A stretch of DNA of 64,000 nt from Codonopsis lanceolata (GCA_013146195.2 CM028379.1:55377693-55441692); one strand, 5' to 3'; shown: positions 1-12,041, counted from the first letter of the stretch. Numbers and translations are program-made. The notes: generated by a model not told the origin, from the letters alone.

Positions 1-175
1 CTGGTAGAACTTGCGTTTAAAGTGGGAGACGACATCGGGGCGAGAAGCCATGTGCCGAGGGATGAGTATGTTGGACCGTAATCCGCCCATCTCGGGTCGT
101 TATCATAGTGGTACGCCGTCGCAGCTATTCTCTTAATCTTATGTGGATCTTCTTCGTCTTCCTGCACAACCAAGT
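1..175 (-). pseudogene. captured fragment of an unrecognised plant gene
   Basis: On the minus strand the reading ...EDEEDPHKIKRIAATAY is followed by HYDNDPRWADY and, after a one-base shift, by SNILIPRHMASRPDVVSHF and KRKFYQ. The run of charged and aromatic residues continuing across a single frameshift looks like a genuine conserved protein start, and the AT-rich stretch before it resembles a 5' UTR. I recognise the style of the sequence but cannot name the family, so no function is given. It runs off the left edge. It lies inside the LTR element and is in the same sense as that element. Confidence 0.5.
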
Positions 176-282
176 TTCTTGAATTCTCTTTCTTGTTCTT
201 CTGTATCTTGAACAATTTTGAAATTTGAATCGAAAGACTTAGATGGGTTACAGATCTGTTGTTGTGAAACAAAATCTTGAAA

Positions 283-564
283 ATGGTGTGGCTATTGGGC
301 TTGTTGGGCACCGAAGATGACAAGGACAAGCTGTTCGAGCAGGCTCTTGTTTTGTTCCCAGAAGATACTCCGGAGCGGTGGCAGAAGATCGTCGAGCGCG
401 TTTGCGGAAATGGTGGTCAGCGACTGTTCGATGAAATGCCACAACGAAATGTGGTTAATATGAACTCTCTGTTATCTGGGTTGGTTGATTTTGTTCTGGT
501 TCTTGATTTTCTACTCTTTTGTGTGCTTGACCCTCTTCTTGTTGCCGCCGATAGGAAGGTCTAA
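283..564 (+). pseudogene. chimeric fragment: SANT/MYB half-domain fused to a PPR motif
   Basis: From the ATG at 283, residues about 11-41 read TEDDKDKLFEQALVLF then PEDTPERWQKIVERV. This matches the first SANT/MYB repeat of DIVARICATA/RADIALIS-type transcription factors, including the DKLFEQAL helix and the TPERW helix. Residues about 46-67 switch in frame to RLFDEMPQRNVV and MNSLLSG, the core of a pentatricopeptide (PPR) repeat. The rest is hydrophobic and matches nothing I know. No plant family joins these two domains this way, and neither is complete, so this is best read as a junction of two captured fragments inside an LTR element. Whether it is expressed is unknown. Confidence 0.6.
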
Positions 565-746
565 TTTGGTGGCGATCTATTGCACTGAGGGGGATTTGCG
601 TTGCTGATGGTCTTTGAAGCTGCTGTCTTCTACCATCGCCGTCACCATCTCAGATCAAATTGTGAAGGAGACGATGGGTTTCTTGGACAGACAGGGTGAT
701 ATGATTTTGATTGTATGATTTTGATTGTTAGATGATCAGAATCTTT

Positions 747-758
747 GCTCTGATATCA
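747..758 (-). other. primer-binding site
   Basis: Minus-strand TGATATCAGAGC lies directly after the LTR end. It differs by one base from TGGTATCAGAGC, the usual plant initiator-methionine tRNA primer site. Confidence 0.75.
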
Positions 759-1008
759 TGTCAAGTTTGGAGAATGAAGGTTGCCGGACCACCACCATTG
801 ACGGTGGTGGCCGGTGAGGAGAGGGAAGAGAGGCGTGCTCAGAATACACAAAATAAGAGCAACAGAATTGTTATTGAATTGAATGAATTGAATTGATTTC
901 TATTACATCTATATATATCTAAAAAACTAATGCAAATGGGCTACTAGCCTACTAACAAAGTAATTGGGCCCAAATGAGCTAACAAGGATTGGGCCTATAT
1001 TCTTAACA
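759..1008 (-). repeat. LTR (250 bp), minus orientation
   Basis: On the minus strand it begins TGTTAAGAATATAGGCCC and ends CCAAACTTGACA, so it is bounded by TG...CA. It contains a GGCCC-rich start, an AATTCAATTCAATTC stretch and a small hairpin (CCACCACC/GGTGGTGG). The primer-binding site abuts it directly. Confidence 0.75.
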
Positions 1009-1030
1009 ATTTCAATTACATAAAATAAAT

Positions 1031-1763
1031 GAGTAAATGTAGGCCAGTCATTTTTCTCAAATTTTCAACAGCATAAGTAGGCCGTTTTGTTTGCAACCGA
1101 AAAAGTTCGCTTTCATTCAATTGTGCCAATAATGCCCAAATCACATAAACGATGTAAATTTCTTCTTCTTCCTCGTCGTCGAATTCGTCCATCTGAAGAC
1201 ATAAAAAAAAGTATGGTGATTATGTATAAAGAGGAAAGAGAGTGAGAAGTTGTGTGGTGAAGAATGATAGTTACTACATAATTGTGTCTTCACATTCTCT
1301 TCCTTTTTCATACCTCGTTCTTCTTCTTCTTTTTCATTTTGTCTTTGTGTATGATTCAAAATTAATTTACTTTTGTATTTACGTTACTGTGCATATACTG
1401 TTCGATGAAAGATCCAAATAAAAGTTTGTTCGTTTTTAGACACCCTTTTTTAAAACTCGATGCATCAATTTAGAATCACAATGCATCATTTGTAAATTGT
1501 GATGTATCGATTTGGATGTTGGATGTAGGTAAGATGCATTAATTTTGAATTATCTGTTGATTGTGTACATGAAAGAAGAGAGATGAAGGTTTGGTACATT
1601 ATGATTTAAGGTGTGATGTATTGATTAAGTGATCCGTAACGCGCCTTCGGTTCATTAAGAGTCGTAGTATTTTCGCTCCAAAAATTTCTTTTTCAATTAA
1701 ACAAACATAACAAACCGTAGCGGTTGAAAAATTCACATAGTGGATGGCCCCAAATTTCTTCCT
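1031..1763. mobile_element. GGCCGGTCC-family foldback element, copy a (complete)
   Basis: The left end (AAATGTAGGCCAGTC, then a stretch like TTTTCAACCGC) is the inverse of the right end (GCGGTTGAAAAATTC ... GGCCCCAAATTTCTT). Flanking 9-mers AAAATAAAT (1022-1030) and AAAACAAAT (1764-1772) match at 8 of 9, as expected of a Mutator-like non-autonomous element. The middle carries degenerate ATGCATC-type words (1460-1560) and a pyrimidine-rich imperfect inverted repeat around 1230-1320. No coding sequence was recognised. Confidence 0.55.
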
Positions 1764-1772
1764 AAAACAAAT

Positions 1773-3780
1773 AACAAAAAAAGAACTAAAAATACTCAAG
1801 TTTTCACATAGCCCAAATTTCTCAATTTATTTAATTCATCCAAATTATTCTTACTTATTAATAATTGACGACAAATATTACTCAAATTATAACCAACCTA
1901 GCCAAAAAAAAAAAAAAAAAAAAACCAAAGCATCTTCCCTTGTCATATAGATAGAGAGTTTCTCACTTTCTAACCTAAAAACCCCACCCCCACTCACTCT
2001 AAACTATATACACATCGGCTCACTCTTACTCTCACTCAATCAAGTCGTCTAAATAGTCACCTTACTTATTTTTATAGCATTAAACCTAGCAAATTCCTCC
2101 AGTGAACATGAGACGATGACTCTTCAAACCCTTCGTTTCAAGAATTCATCTGCCGACTTCCCCAACCAAAGTTGAAGCAGATCAAACCATTTCATAGGAA
2201 GGTGCGTTAGAATTTATTATTTTTTATAAAGCAAGTTATGTAGTATTCAACTTTGTATTTCGATTTAAAAAAAATCTTAGAGCTTAATTTTACTTAGTGG
2301 ACTAGAAAAAATACATGGCTTATAATAAGAGCTAAATATTTATGCTTTTTTACCTAGTTATTTTTTTAAAATACTGTTTAAATAAGTCGGGACTTTTTTT
2401 ATATTTTTAGTATTTAACGTTATACCCGATTTTTTTTATATTTTGAGTATAGAAAAAATATATAGATCTCGAATTTTTTGATTTGTATTTTGAAGATTTG
2501 TGTTTATAACATTTTTTTATAATTAAAAATATATATTTTAAATCACTTGTATCTAATGTAGTTGTTCACTTCAAAATTGGCCTCTTTGTAGTCACTAATT
2601 TATTTGCTTTCGGTCTCTACATTTAAAATTCTTTTGATTTAATTATATTTGATTTATAATTATTCATTATTTTGATTTGATAAAACCAAAATTGAGAAAT
2701 TTGTAGTCACAATGCATATTAATAAATAAATATAAATATATACTGGTTAGCAAGAAATATGTGTCAGTTTGAAGATCATTAAATTATATTAAATTTAGCA
2801 CATACACTTGAACATGAAATTTATTAAATTAAGGTGTAACAATATGATTAATCTACGTGCTATGAATTATTTTAACTATTTGTTGATTATCGTAATTTAT
2901 TCCCCGCATCTTTAATCTCATGCATTGCATATGTTTAAGCTATTTATTGATTACAAAGGTACCCTTATAATTTAATAATTTCGCATATATAATTGTTTTC
3001 AGTTTATAGTAGCTCTGTGATCTCTAGAAAAAAAGAGAGGACCATGTACATGAAATCATAAGCAATCGAAATAGAAAGAATACAAAAAGTATTATAGGTT
3101 CGAAAGATACCTTTGCATTATAAAATATACATTTTGCACGAAAAACAGTTGAGCTATCTAGGCTTACCCTTGGTCTGGCTGATCTTTCTAAACAAAATGA
3201 GAGAGAGGCCCATTTTGTAGAGATTTATTTTATGTTGGTGTGTTATCCTCAGTTGTTCTTAGCAATGTTCAACAAAGAAACTATAACAAATTTATAGTGG
3301 TTTTATCGTTGAAAACTGCTTGAGAAGTGAAAAACCAAGGAACTATCTAACCCCCCTAGGCGTCTAATTACAACCGAAAAAAAATAATCTTCAATGATAA
3401 TTCATGTAATTGTTTTGATAATTTATTCATTTATCATTCAATTGATAAACTGTTATTAAATTCAACAATTGAAATAAATAATTATTTATTAGCTTATTGA
3501 AATTTCAGTATAGTTAAATTAAATCAGAAATATTTTTTTATATTACCGGATGTGAATGAGGTTGAAATTGTTTGGTATATATGGTTGTCAATTGTTTCAA
3601 GTCAAAGAAAGAATGCCAAAAGTTTTTGATTTTATTTATCTAATTAATTTTGATTACAAATTTGTTTCATTTCCCAAAGAATTAATGACACATATACAAT
3701 ATAGATTTGAAGGCCTTTACAATTAATAATTCTATTTATTTAACTAACTAATTTCAACTAATTAAATTTAATGCATCACG
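1773..3780. other. AT-rich intergenic DNA, no gene seen
   Basis: It contains an A run near 1905-1922 and a C-rich promoter-like patch near 1978-2040, but no open frame with recognisable protein content on either strand. Confidence 0.6.
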
Positions 3781-3789
3781 GTACATTAA

Positions 3790-3965
3790 TTGATGGAGCA
3801 TGATGCACACTGATTAAGTGATTTGTTGTGTGCCTCAGGCTCATTAAGGGTATCCTAGTCGTTTTGCCCCCCAAAAGTTATGTTTTTCGGTTAAAAAAAC
3901 ATAGGGTGCTATAGCTATCGAAAACTTTTCAAAGTGGACCGGCCCAAATTTCCCCCGAAAACCTA
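3790..3965 (+). repeat. GGCCGGTCC-family terminus, copy b (partial)
   Basis: Carries the diagnostic right end of the family: GGTTCATTAAGGG-like text (here GCTCATTAAGGG), TTTTGCCCCCCAAAAG, a CGGTTAAAAAAACATAGGG stretch, and GTGGACCGGCCCAAATTTCC. The matching inverted left end was not found upstream. Confidence 0.6.
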
Positions 3966-4580
3966 ATAGTACACAATTAGATGGTCATATGATATTAGAT
4001 TATTAGCCCTTACATTCACACATCATGCACCTCTTCCAAAACCGTCTCTTCTTTGTTTCTCATTCATCGCTTTTTCCCAAAATACCTAATACGATAAGTT
4101 TAGAAGTTTGTTTGGCATGAAATTTAAACAAATTTTCAAAGATTGATTCAGATTCTCGTCTAACGCCTTATCCCTTCATATATGTTTTACTAGTTTTTTT
4201 ATGGATTAATTTTTGATTTTTTAAATACAGTTTTAAGGGAAAAAAGAAACTAATATACTTTGATTTTTTGAAAAGTTCTTAAGCATTTTTTTTTATTTGT
4301 TTGTGTTTTAAAAGTTAAAGACTTGTATATTTAAGATCTGATAAAAAACCCTTGGCTTTGGTTGTTTTTTCAAATTTTTTTGCAATTTGTATCTGAATAA
4401 GGACTTGTACATTGAAGATTTGAGATACTAAAGTCAAATCTTTAGAAAAATCACAATATAAAAAATTTAAACCATAAATCCCTTTTCAAGATTTCTAAGA
4501 TCGATTTACCCGTTTTTGTTTTCAATTGTTTTATTGCAATCTATTTTGATTATTTTAATATATATTTACATTTTACATTA

Positions 4581-5018
4581 GGTTTAAATCTCAATTTGGT
4601 CACCCTACTTTCGGCTAAAATTCATTAAACTCACTCTACTTTTGTTTTCCTCAATGTAATCACTCAACTTGGCTCCGAAAGTCAATAAGGTCACTAGAGT
4701 CATTTCCGTTAGTTAAGTTGGATGTAAATCTTGGAAAAAACAATAATGCCGCTTACCTTTGAAAGGTGTGTTGACAAGTTCATGTCACACAATAAAAAAT
4801 TATGTTTGAGAGGAGAAGGAGACCCTCAAACCCTCCAAATTTAGTAAGATCATTTTTTGATTTTCTTAAAAAAAATTAAACTTTCCATCCAAATATATGG
4901 ATGGAGTGATAATGTGCTAATTATGTGAAAGTAGAGTGATTAAATTGAGGGAAAAAAAAGTAGAGTGAACTTAATAAATTTTGGCCGAAAGTAGGGTGAC
5001 CAAATTGAGATTTAAACA
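4581..5018. mobile_element. 438 bp Mutator-type MITE with long TIRs, copy 1
   Basis: Both ends carry the same roughly 90 bp inverted repeat starting GTTTAAATCTCAATTTGGTC and containing ACCCTACTTTCGGC. It is flanked by an exact 9 bp duplication, TTTACATTA (4572-4580 and 5019-5027). A second copy with inverted interior lies at about 63533-63970. No coding capacity. Confidence 0.85.
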
Positions 5019-5027
5019 TTTACATTA

Positions 5028-5658
5028 TGCCAAGTTAGTTGGTAAACATTATTTTGTTAAAAATACAGAAAACAACATGTATACATTTATATGTTATTTT
5101 AGATAAAATAATTACAAAACTTAAACTGTTGTTTCAATGTTAAATTTATGTATATAACATATATGAGAAATAAAAGTCAAACATTTTGAAAAAAACATGA
5201 TTAATAAATATAAACTGTAATTCCAATCTATACGATTTACTCATTAATTTTTTTGATAAGTTATATTATTTGAATATATATTTCAATTATGTCAACTACC
5301 AGATTGTTTAATTTCTTTGACAAATATAGTACTCCATATGCAAGTATAAATTTATTTATTCCAAATTCGTATATTTTTTATTTGAAAATTTTATTATATA
5401 TTTTCATTAACTAAACCTTATTGGTAACATATTACTTTCTTTAATTTCATTTTTTTATTTGAAAAATGTTTTCCTTTCATTATTTGCGGTCCTTTATGAC
5501 ATAGTTTCGGTTAATAAATTAGGTATAATTGAAAATGTGTCTCCCACTACAGGTTTATCAAGGGATTGATATTTTATCACCAAAACTTTCATCGAATGAA
5601 CAAAAGGTAAATTTTATTTCATATAAATATAAATGCAAATGCACGTTATTATATAAAG

Positions 5659-5711
<53 letters not shown>

Positions 5712-7150
5712 TATTGGATAGTTTTACATTTGTTGTGATGATATTATATGCAAATCATTTAGTTTGATCTTTTAGAAGTATGTGCTGGAAACTACTATTG
5801 AAATAAAAAAAACTTATATGCATGGGAAACATAAATTTAATATCGATTAAATTGAAAAAAAATATTTACATTTGTTTTCTTACCTTAACAATATGTACTT
5901 TCTATTTTATTTCAATTAGTTTGAGAATTGTGTATGTTCCATATAAATCATCATAAAAATTCTAACATAAAATATCATTCATTTTTTATATTGTATCATA
6001 ATTCCTTAGAAGCTTTCTTCAATTTTGGCAACACTTTTTCAAACATCTTCATTTATTTAATATACTTGCATAAAAGACATAAATTAAGTCATGAATATAA
6101 ATTAATAAACGTAGATGAGTTTAATTAGTTGATGAATGGAATTAACATACATGTATGACATCGTTAAACAATGTTAATTACATGTGTTGACTTGATATCA
6201 TTTCAATATTTTAGACGTTTATCCTGATTTTAAACATAAGATGTAATTCATAAATTAGGATGTTTTTATGGATATTGAAATTGTTTAATTGGAAGAAATG
6301 AACCATGTAGGCCCAAAAGAGAGAAGATTGAAATATCTCTTTATGCCTTCCAAGTAGGTACCATGAGAATTAGTAAAACGAAAATGAAACATGATAAGAT
6401 TCATATGTGATACTAGACATGGTGTCATGGTATTAACATCAAATTTCTTTTCATGGAACGCATTCAACCGTCTTTTTGATGAAGACTCTTGTTGATCATA
6501 TCCATTGTTTATACTCAATTTTTTTGTAAATGTAAGATTGCTAATGTTTTTAGATATTTATAATTATAATGCTCGCATAACTCTTCATTCGATCGGCTTT
6601 TCGATTGTCAAGAAATGCTTCAGCTGCCCAAAAAATCCAGATTTAGTTCTCGTTCATTACTATGTATTAAATATGAATACACCATTAAATTAATCTGATT
6701 CCAAGGGAATAAGAGCTTTTTCAAAATAAATTAAAATATGATCCAATTAATTGGTTCAATAGTTATAATGGAGGAAAGCCAAAAGTTTCTGGATTGATCA
6801 ATCTAATCAACCATAATGACAAAAAAAATGTAGTTTTCATTTCCAAAGCAAAATTGATTTTATACAAAACAAAGGTATTATCATTTTTGAAAAGTGTATT
6901 TTAGCAGAAACTTTCCAAAAATTGCACCCTCTTTATCTATATATAAACGATTATTTACTCATAGTCTCATACATGTATAAAAATTAATTAAAAAAACTTA
7001 TTCTAAAACGAAAGTACCATATATTAAAACGAGCACAAACGCCTATATTTTAAAATGATAATTTTTTTATAAAAATACTTTTGAAATGTATCAATTAAAC
7101 TTAAAGTGAAATTGCAACCGTGTAGAGCACAGAGTCCTATAACTAGTTAC
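5028..7150. other. AT-rich intergenic DNA with a TA microsatellite
   Basis: A (TA)n tract of about 48 bp occupies 5662-5709. Short open frames here (for example at 6285-6518 on the minus strand) show no recognisable domain. No RNA gene was recognised. Confidence 0.55.
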
Positions 7151-7481
7151 TACTACCTTCGTCCCAAAATGAATGATATTCTAGCAAAGTTTTTTTGTCC
7201 CAAAATAAATGATATTTTAAGATTTCAAGGAACATTTATCAATATTTTGTCAAAAGTATCTTTATTTACTACGTTCAAATTAAATGCTATTAAAAGAGGG
7301 TTATTGAGTAGAAAGAGAAAAATACTTGTGCAACTTAACTAAATTAAATAATTTTAAATGAGAGTAAATCAATCTTTTTATGACATTCCTTAATCTACAT
7401 GCAAATTACTAAAATATCGTTTAATTTAAGACTGATGTAGTATAATGTTTAAAATATTCCACTTTAGACCAAAACATCTTA

Positions 7482-8005
7482 GAGCATGAACAACAAAGCT
7501 CCCTATTTGGGGAGCTTAAACTCCATTTTTTTTATTACAAAAATGTCATTAAGCTCCCCACTTAAGCTTCCCAATAAAAATACTCTTTCAACAATGCACA
7601 AACTCCAATACTTTTATATACCTCATCATCTTTATCTCCAATAATTTAATATTTTTATAGAATAATGGCTAGAAATTAGAAAAATTCATAGAATTTTTTT
7701 CTGATATCCAAATGAAACAAACCAAGTCTCTATTTATAGGTAAAAATATTTACTTTAATACAGGAAAAAAATAATTAAAAAAAATATTTCTTATAGCTGA
7801 AAATTGACGAAAAAAGGAAATGGAGGAAAAGTAAAGTAAAGTCAACTTGGAAAAGGAAGAAGAGCTGCAGATGTGTACAAAATTGTCGGATGAATTTTTT
7901 TCAAAACAGCTGTGTTTTGATCAATTTATCATAAAACAATACCGTTTTGGACGAATTTTTTTCCTTAAGCGGAGGAGCTTAAAAAGCTCCTGAAATACCT
8001 TTTGC
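7482..8005. mobile_element. Tourist/Harbinger-like MITE (GAGCAT type)
   Basis: Begins GAGCATGAACAACAAAGC after TTA (7479-7481), and the right end is also followed by TTA. Paired AGCTCC/GGAGCT words lie near both ends. It interrupts what looks like a Stowaway remnant beginning at about 7153 (CTACCTTCGTCCC). The right terminus is eroded, so the boundary is approximate. Confidence 0.45.
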
Positions 8006-8090
8006 TTAATTATGCAACCATTTAGCTCCCTTGTTATTTTGCAAAAATTTGATAAGCACCCATTAGGAACTTCTGTTGTATGTAATCTTA

Positions 8091-8732
8091 GAGCATCCAC
8101 AGTTCACAGTGGTTCCTTTTATAACCATAAAACCTTTTTAGAGTTTTTTTTACACTCCTTGATACCCACAGTGAACACCATATCAAACACTCTATTCCTA
8201 AAATTAGCTAATACATTCTCAAAATATTGTGTATATTTTACCGAACACTATATTCTTCCTATTAGTCGGTCTTTATGTATAGGATAATTTTACCCATCTC
8301 ATTTGACATTCTTCTTTCATATTTTTTTTTCTCATTCCTCATTTCTATTAAATAAGTGTGTGTGTGTGTGTTTTCATACTTATCATTCTCCTTTCCTATT
8401 ATTTATAACTTAAAATTATGGATATATTGACAGTATTAAAAATTATGACACGATTTCATTTAAATAAAAGCAATTGAAATAATCAAAATATAAAATAATA
8501 TTTTTTAATAAAATATAAATGTTAATGTATATATTTTATTCTGATTACAGTATGTAAAAAGATAATAAAAAAAGAGGAAATATATTGATAGTTAAGTTTG
8601 TTAGTTAAATGATGACACTAAATTAGAGGGTTATAGAGAGTGATCATTGGAGTTCAATTTTTTTTAGTGGGTCTCTAAAAATATTTAAGAGTTGTATAGA
8701 TGGTGCTTTATGGTGCAATACTGTGGATGCTT
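8091..8732. mobile_element. Tourist/Harbinger-like MITE, 642 bp
   Basis: Terminal inverted repeats GAGCATCCACAGT at left and ACTGTGGATGCTT at right are flanked by TTA on both sides (8088-8090, 8733-8735). A three-base TWA duplication is the hallmark of PIF/Harbinger elements. The interior is AT-rich with a (GT)n tract near 8358-8370 and no coding sequence. Confidence 0.75.
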
Positions 8733-8764
8733 TTACACTTTAGTCCAAAACATTTTTAAATATA

Positions 8765-9176
8765 CTCCCTTCGTCCCAAAATATATGACGTTTTAGGAGA
8801 GATTTTTTGTTCCAAAATAGATAACACTTTACAATTTTCAATGAGCTTTTTTTTCTTCCAATTCTACCCATATTTATTGACTCTGTAACTCATGTTTGAC
8901 TCTTTGGGGAGTCCAGATCTCCGTACACTCAGTATGACAATTTTTCATCTTTATCATCAAGATCCCATATGCATCTCAACCAATGGTTGAGATGAAAAAT
9001 GGTACACCAGTGGTACACATAAATGGTACAGGAGATCTTGACTCTTTTTTGGGAAAAAATATCAAGACACCTCATTAATGTTTGGATATGAGCAGTTTAG
9101 TTTTTACAATATGTTTCTTTATTCTTATTATGTGTGAAAAGCCAAAAAACATCATATATTTTTGGGATGAATTGAG
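8765..9176. mobile_element. Stowaway-like MITE with a nested small foldback
   Basis: Left end CTCCCTTCGTCCCAAAATAT and right end ATATTTTTGGGATGAATTGAG are inverted and flanked by TA. A second inverted pair, AGTCCAGATCTCC near 8901 and GGAGATCTTGACT near 9045, lies inside it. This suggests a small foldback inserted later and would explain the larger size compared with the 250-280 bp copies elsewhere. Confidence 0.6.
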
Positions 9177-9300
9177 TAGTTGTATGCATTTAACCTATAT
9201 CACACGTCTCTCGTGGCTGCAGCCGTTTTGGAGTACGGAGTATATTTTTCCAATAGAATATTTAACTTTTTTTAAAGGTTGAAGAGGACATAAACCGAAC

Positions 9301-9303
<3 letters not shown>

Positions 9304-9366
<63 letters not shown>
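9304..9366. repeat. (AT)n microsatellite
   Basis: Uninterrupted AT dinucleotides over about 63 bp, directly before the tRNA-like repeat cluster. Confidence 0.95.
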
Positions 9367-9371
<5 letters not shown>

Positions 9372-9380
9372 AGTATATAT

Positions 9381-9665
9381 GATGCCTCTTTGGTGTGACT
9401 CGAACAAATGGTGCCTGGTGAGGCTTTGAACACCCGACCTCTCTGCTGAGAGTAGTTAAGCTACAGGTGCCTCTGGTAGGGTTTGAACACTCGACCTCTC
9501 CGTTAAGATAAGTGAGTATCTAAATGGGGCCTTTGGGTAAGATTTGAACAACAACGCTGCCTCTGAAGAGATTTGAACACCCAACTTCTCTATTGAGAGT
9601 TGTAAAGTCCAAGGCGTCTCTAGTGAGGCTTGAACACTCGACCTCTCCGTTAGAAGAAATGAACA
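9381..9665. repeat. degenerate tandem repeats resembling inverted tRNA 3' halves
   Basis: Four to five units of roughly 60-75 bp each contain variants of GCCTCTGGTAGGGTTTGAAC followed by ACTCGACCTCTCCGTTA. Read on the minus strand this resembles the anticodon-arm to T-arm part of a tRNA (GAGGTCGAGTGTTCAAACCC). None forms a complete tRNA, so I do not call a tRNA gene. Confidence 0.55.
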
Positions 9666-10175
9666 GTACTAGTTAAACTAAAACTCGTTGGTAATTGAAC
9701 ATCTAACGTTACATGTAGCTAATAAGTACTACCTTCGTTTCAGGCAAAGCTTTCACTATATTATTTTAGGTAGTTTCACTATAAAAAATATGTTTAACCT
9801 CTCCATAACATTTTAACTTTACTCTTCATATTTGATACTAACATATTGATTATTTTCTAATATTATTTTAATTATGATTATGATTAATTTAATATTAGTT
9901 ATATTTTCCTTAAAATTATGTTTTTTAAATATATATTTTTTGGATGGAATAGAGAGAAAATATAATTTGATGTATACAATGACATAATGATATGACGTTC
10001 AATATATAATTTCATTAGAAATTTTATGAGTTTCATTATAAGTTAATTAGTGAAGTCATATAAATGTCACATAAGATAACATATCATATTGTGCATAAAA
10101 TTAAATATTCATTAAGTTTTAATAATTTTATTGTATTATTTACGATATTCTTAAAGCTCGACTTTGTTTCCCTAA

Positions 10176-10555
10176 GAGCAACACCATTGTTACCTTTTAA
10201 CCATCTTCCAATTAAGAAAATAGTCATTTATTCACCATTGTTAATCTTTCTATTTACCACCTAGAAAAGAGAAAAAAGTTTTCTTCCTAAGTAAGAAGAA
10301 GACTTTTGGGAACAAGAGAGGAAGACTTTTTGGGAGCTTGTGGGCGGCTGTCACTGTGTGTGGGGGGAGGGGGGAGAGTTTTGTATTTATGTGGGTGATG
10401 TTAAATTTAATATTTTTTTTATCTAAGAAGATGTGTAAAAAGATTATACAATGAAAAGATATATTTTTAAGTGAATAATAAGATAAAAATATGTAAGTGA
10501 CAAAGAAACATAACTAAGAATATATATAAGAAAATTACACAAAATGAGGATGTTC
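10176..10555. mobile_element. GAGCA-type MITE, 380 bp
   Basis: Ends GAGCAACACCATTG and (inverted) GAACATCCTCATTT, flanked by TAA on both sides (10173-10175, 10556-10558). The interior, including a C/G-rich patch near 10340-10380, is the inverse of the element at 14329-14722, so the two are copies of one family. Confidence 0.7.
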
Positions 10556-10777
10556 TAATCCAAAATATTTTATATTAACAAGAATTTGCAACCAAATAAC
10601 CGATCAATTCCACCCCCGCCCTCCCCTTCCGAGAAAGTGATGGTAATGTAGTGTCAACTGTCAAGTGTGGTTGAAGAAGTCAAAGGCAAGTTCAAAAACC
10701 AAAAAAAAAAAAAAAAGAAAGATAAGTGCAACAAAATGCTTCTCCACTTAGTCGTAATAGTAAAGTGCTATCGTTTT

Positions 10778-11062
10778 TCCTCCATCCCTCTATAAATATT
10801 TCTGCACCATCTGTTTCAAAATTATTATTTTATTTTATATGATACATAAATTATAAAAACAAAATAATTAACTTGAATATTAATATTGAAATATTGTGTA
10901 ATTTTTCTGAAAGCTCATGCACAAGTGACCTGTAATAAAAGTAACAGGAAAAAGTGGTAAAATAATAAAAATATTGTCATAAAAATAAAAATTTCAAACA
11001 AGATAATTTTTTTAAAACTGATAAAAGATGAAAAAAAAACAATAATTTTAGGACGGATGGAG
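10778..11062. mobile_element. Stowaway-like MITE
   Basis: Left end CCTCCATCCCTCTATAAAT pairs with right end TTTTAGGACGGATGGAG before TA. The interior shows the family signature of a GTGACCTGTAATAAAAGTA-like block and AAAGTGGTAAAAT. A further Stowaway-like left end starts at 11072 (CTCGCTCCATTCCC), but I found no matching right end for it. Confidence 0.6.
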
Positions 11063-11071
11063 TATAAATTA

Positions 11072-11925
11072 CTCGCTCCATTCCCAAAAAAGTCATCTTG
11101 TTTGAATTTTTTTTCTTTATAAAAAATATTTTTATTATTTTATCCTTATTTTTTTTAAATTATGAATCACATATTATACTAATATTAATAATCAAATTAA
11201 TGTATTTCATAATCAATGTGTCACGTTACACAAACAATAATTTAAAAATGAAGGAAATGTACAATTTTTAATTTTGAAAAAAATTAAAATATTTTACATT
11301 CAAATTGTATTCAAAAAACGCTACGTTTAACTATTAAAATTGTATCAATTTTATTTTTGATTCCCTAAATCTAACCATAGCCCCCTTTTTTTATTCCCTA
11401 AATCTAACCAAACCCCCCTAAAGACTCCCAATGAGATTCGATCTTTAGACAAACTGAATCAAATGCCACTCAACGAAAATGATGTGAAGTGAATCTTATC
11501 TTATTTAACATTAAAGCTAAAACGTTAAATACGAATCATTATAAATTGTATCACCCTTAAACTTTTCATTCGTCCACTTGTTCTGTTAAATAAATAATTA
11601 ATATATACGAGATCTGTAAAGACTTTACATAAATGAAATAGTGCGATATAATATTACAGAGATTATTTTGCTATCATGGTAAAATACAGGAAAGATCTGT
11701 TTATGTTATCCAAAAATAAATCTATAAATATCCAAGAAAATACCAAATATACCCCTAGCCAAGTTTCCTTGTTAGAAAATTAGAAATAGATGAGCAAGTT
11801 CATTGTAAACTTCATCGTTTGAAAGAATCAAAAAGCCGACCCAACCAATAACTCCCTGTTCCTTGGTTGTCATCCATTCCTGACCCCACCACTCCTTCCT
11901 CGAACCCCTTCCTCAATCTCCAAAC
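11072..11925. other. AT-rich upstream region of the EF-hand gene
   Basis: No open frame with recognisable content. Includes the truncated Stowaway-like end at 11072 and two near-identical CCCTAAATCTAACCA words (about 11364 and 11397). Confidence 0.5.
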
Positions 11926-11928
11926 TCC

Positions 11929-11935
11929 TATATTA
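11929..11935 (+). promoter_or_regulatory. weak TATA-like element of the EF-hand gene
   Basis: TATATTA lies about 110 bp before the start codon, ahead of a C-rich patch and the CT tract. The match to a plant TATA box is weak, so the position is only a suggestion. Confidence 0.3.
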
Positions 11936-11977
11936 CACCAATCTGCCCCCCCCCCTCCCCTCAATCCCCACAATCCT

Positions 11978-12005
11978 CTTTCTCTCTCTCTCTCTCTCTC
12001 TCTCT
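11978..12005 (+). repeat. (CT)n tract in the 5' UTR of the EF-hand gene
   Basis: About 28 bp of CT dinucleotides just before the start codon. CT-rich leaders are common at plant transcription starts. Confidence 0.85.
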
Positions 12006-12041
12006 AGTTAAAAAGAAACTCTGAGCACCCCTGTTTCAAGA

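Larger units (their letters stand above)
1..1008 (-). mobile_element. small LTR retroelement end carrying captured host-gene fragments
   Basis: Read on the minus strand, an LTR (759-1008) is followed by a primer-binding site and then by an interior with no gag or pol signature. The interior instead holds pieces of ordinary plant genes: an unrecognised conserved fragment at 1-175 on the minus strand, and a SANT fragment fused to a PPR fragment at 283-564 on the plus strand. The second LTR would lie left of the window, so total size is unknown. A short LTR, a methionine-type PBS and no coding capacity fit a TRIM or LARD that has transduced host sequence. Seen: LTR ends, PBS and gene-like motifs. 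Inferred: that the fragments were captured by this element rather than lying beside it. Confidence 0.6.

Noticed and set aside
9381..9665. possible tRNA gene on the minus strand
   Set aside because: Only T-arm-like halves are present; no acceptor or D-arm pairing can be drawn.
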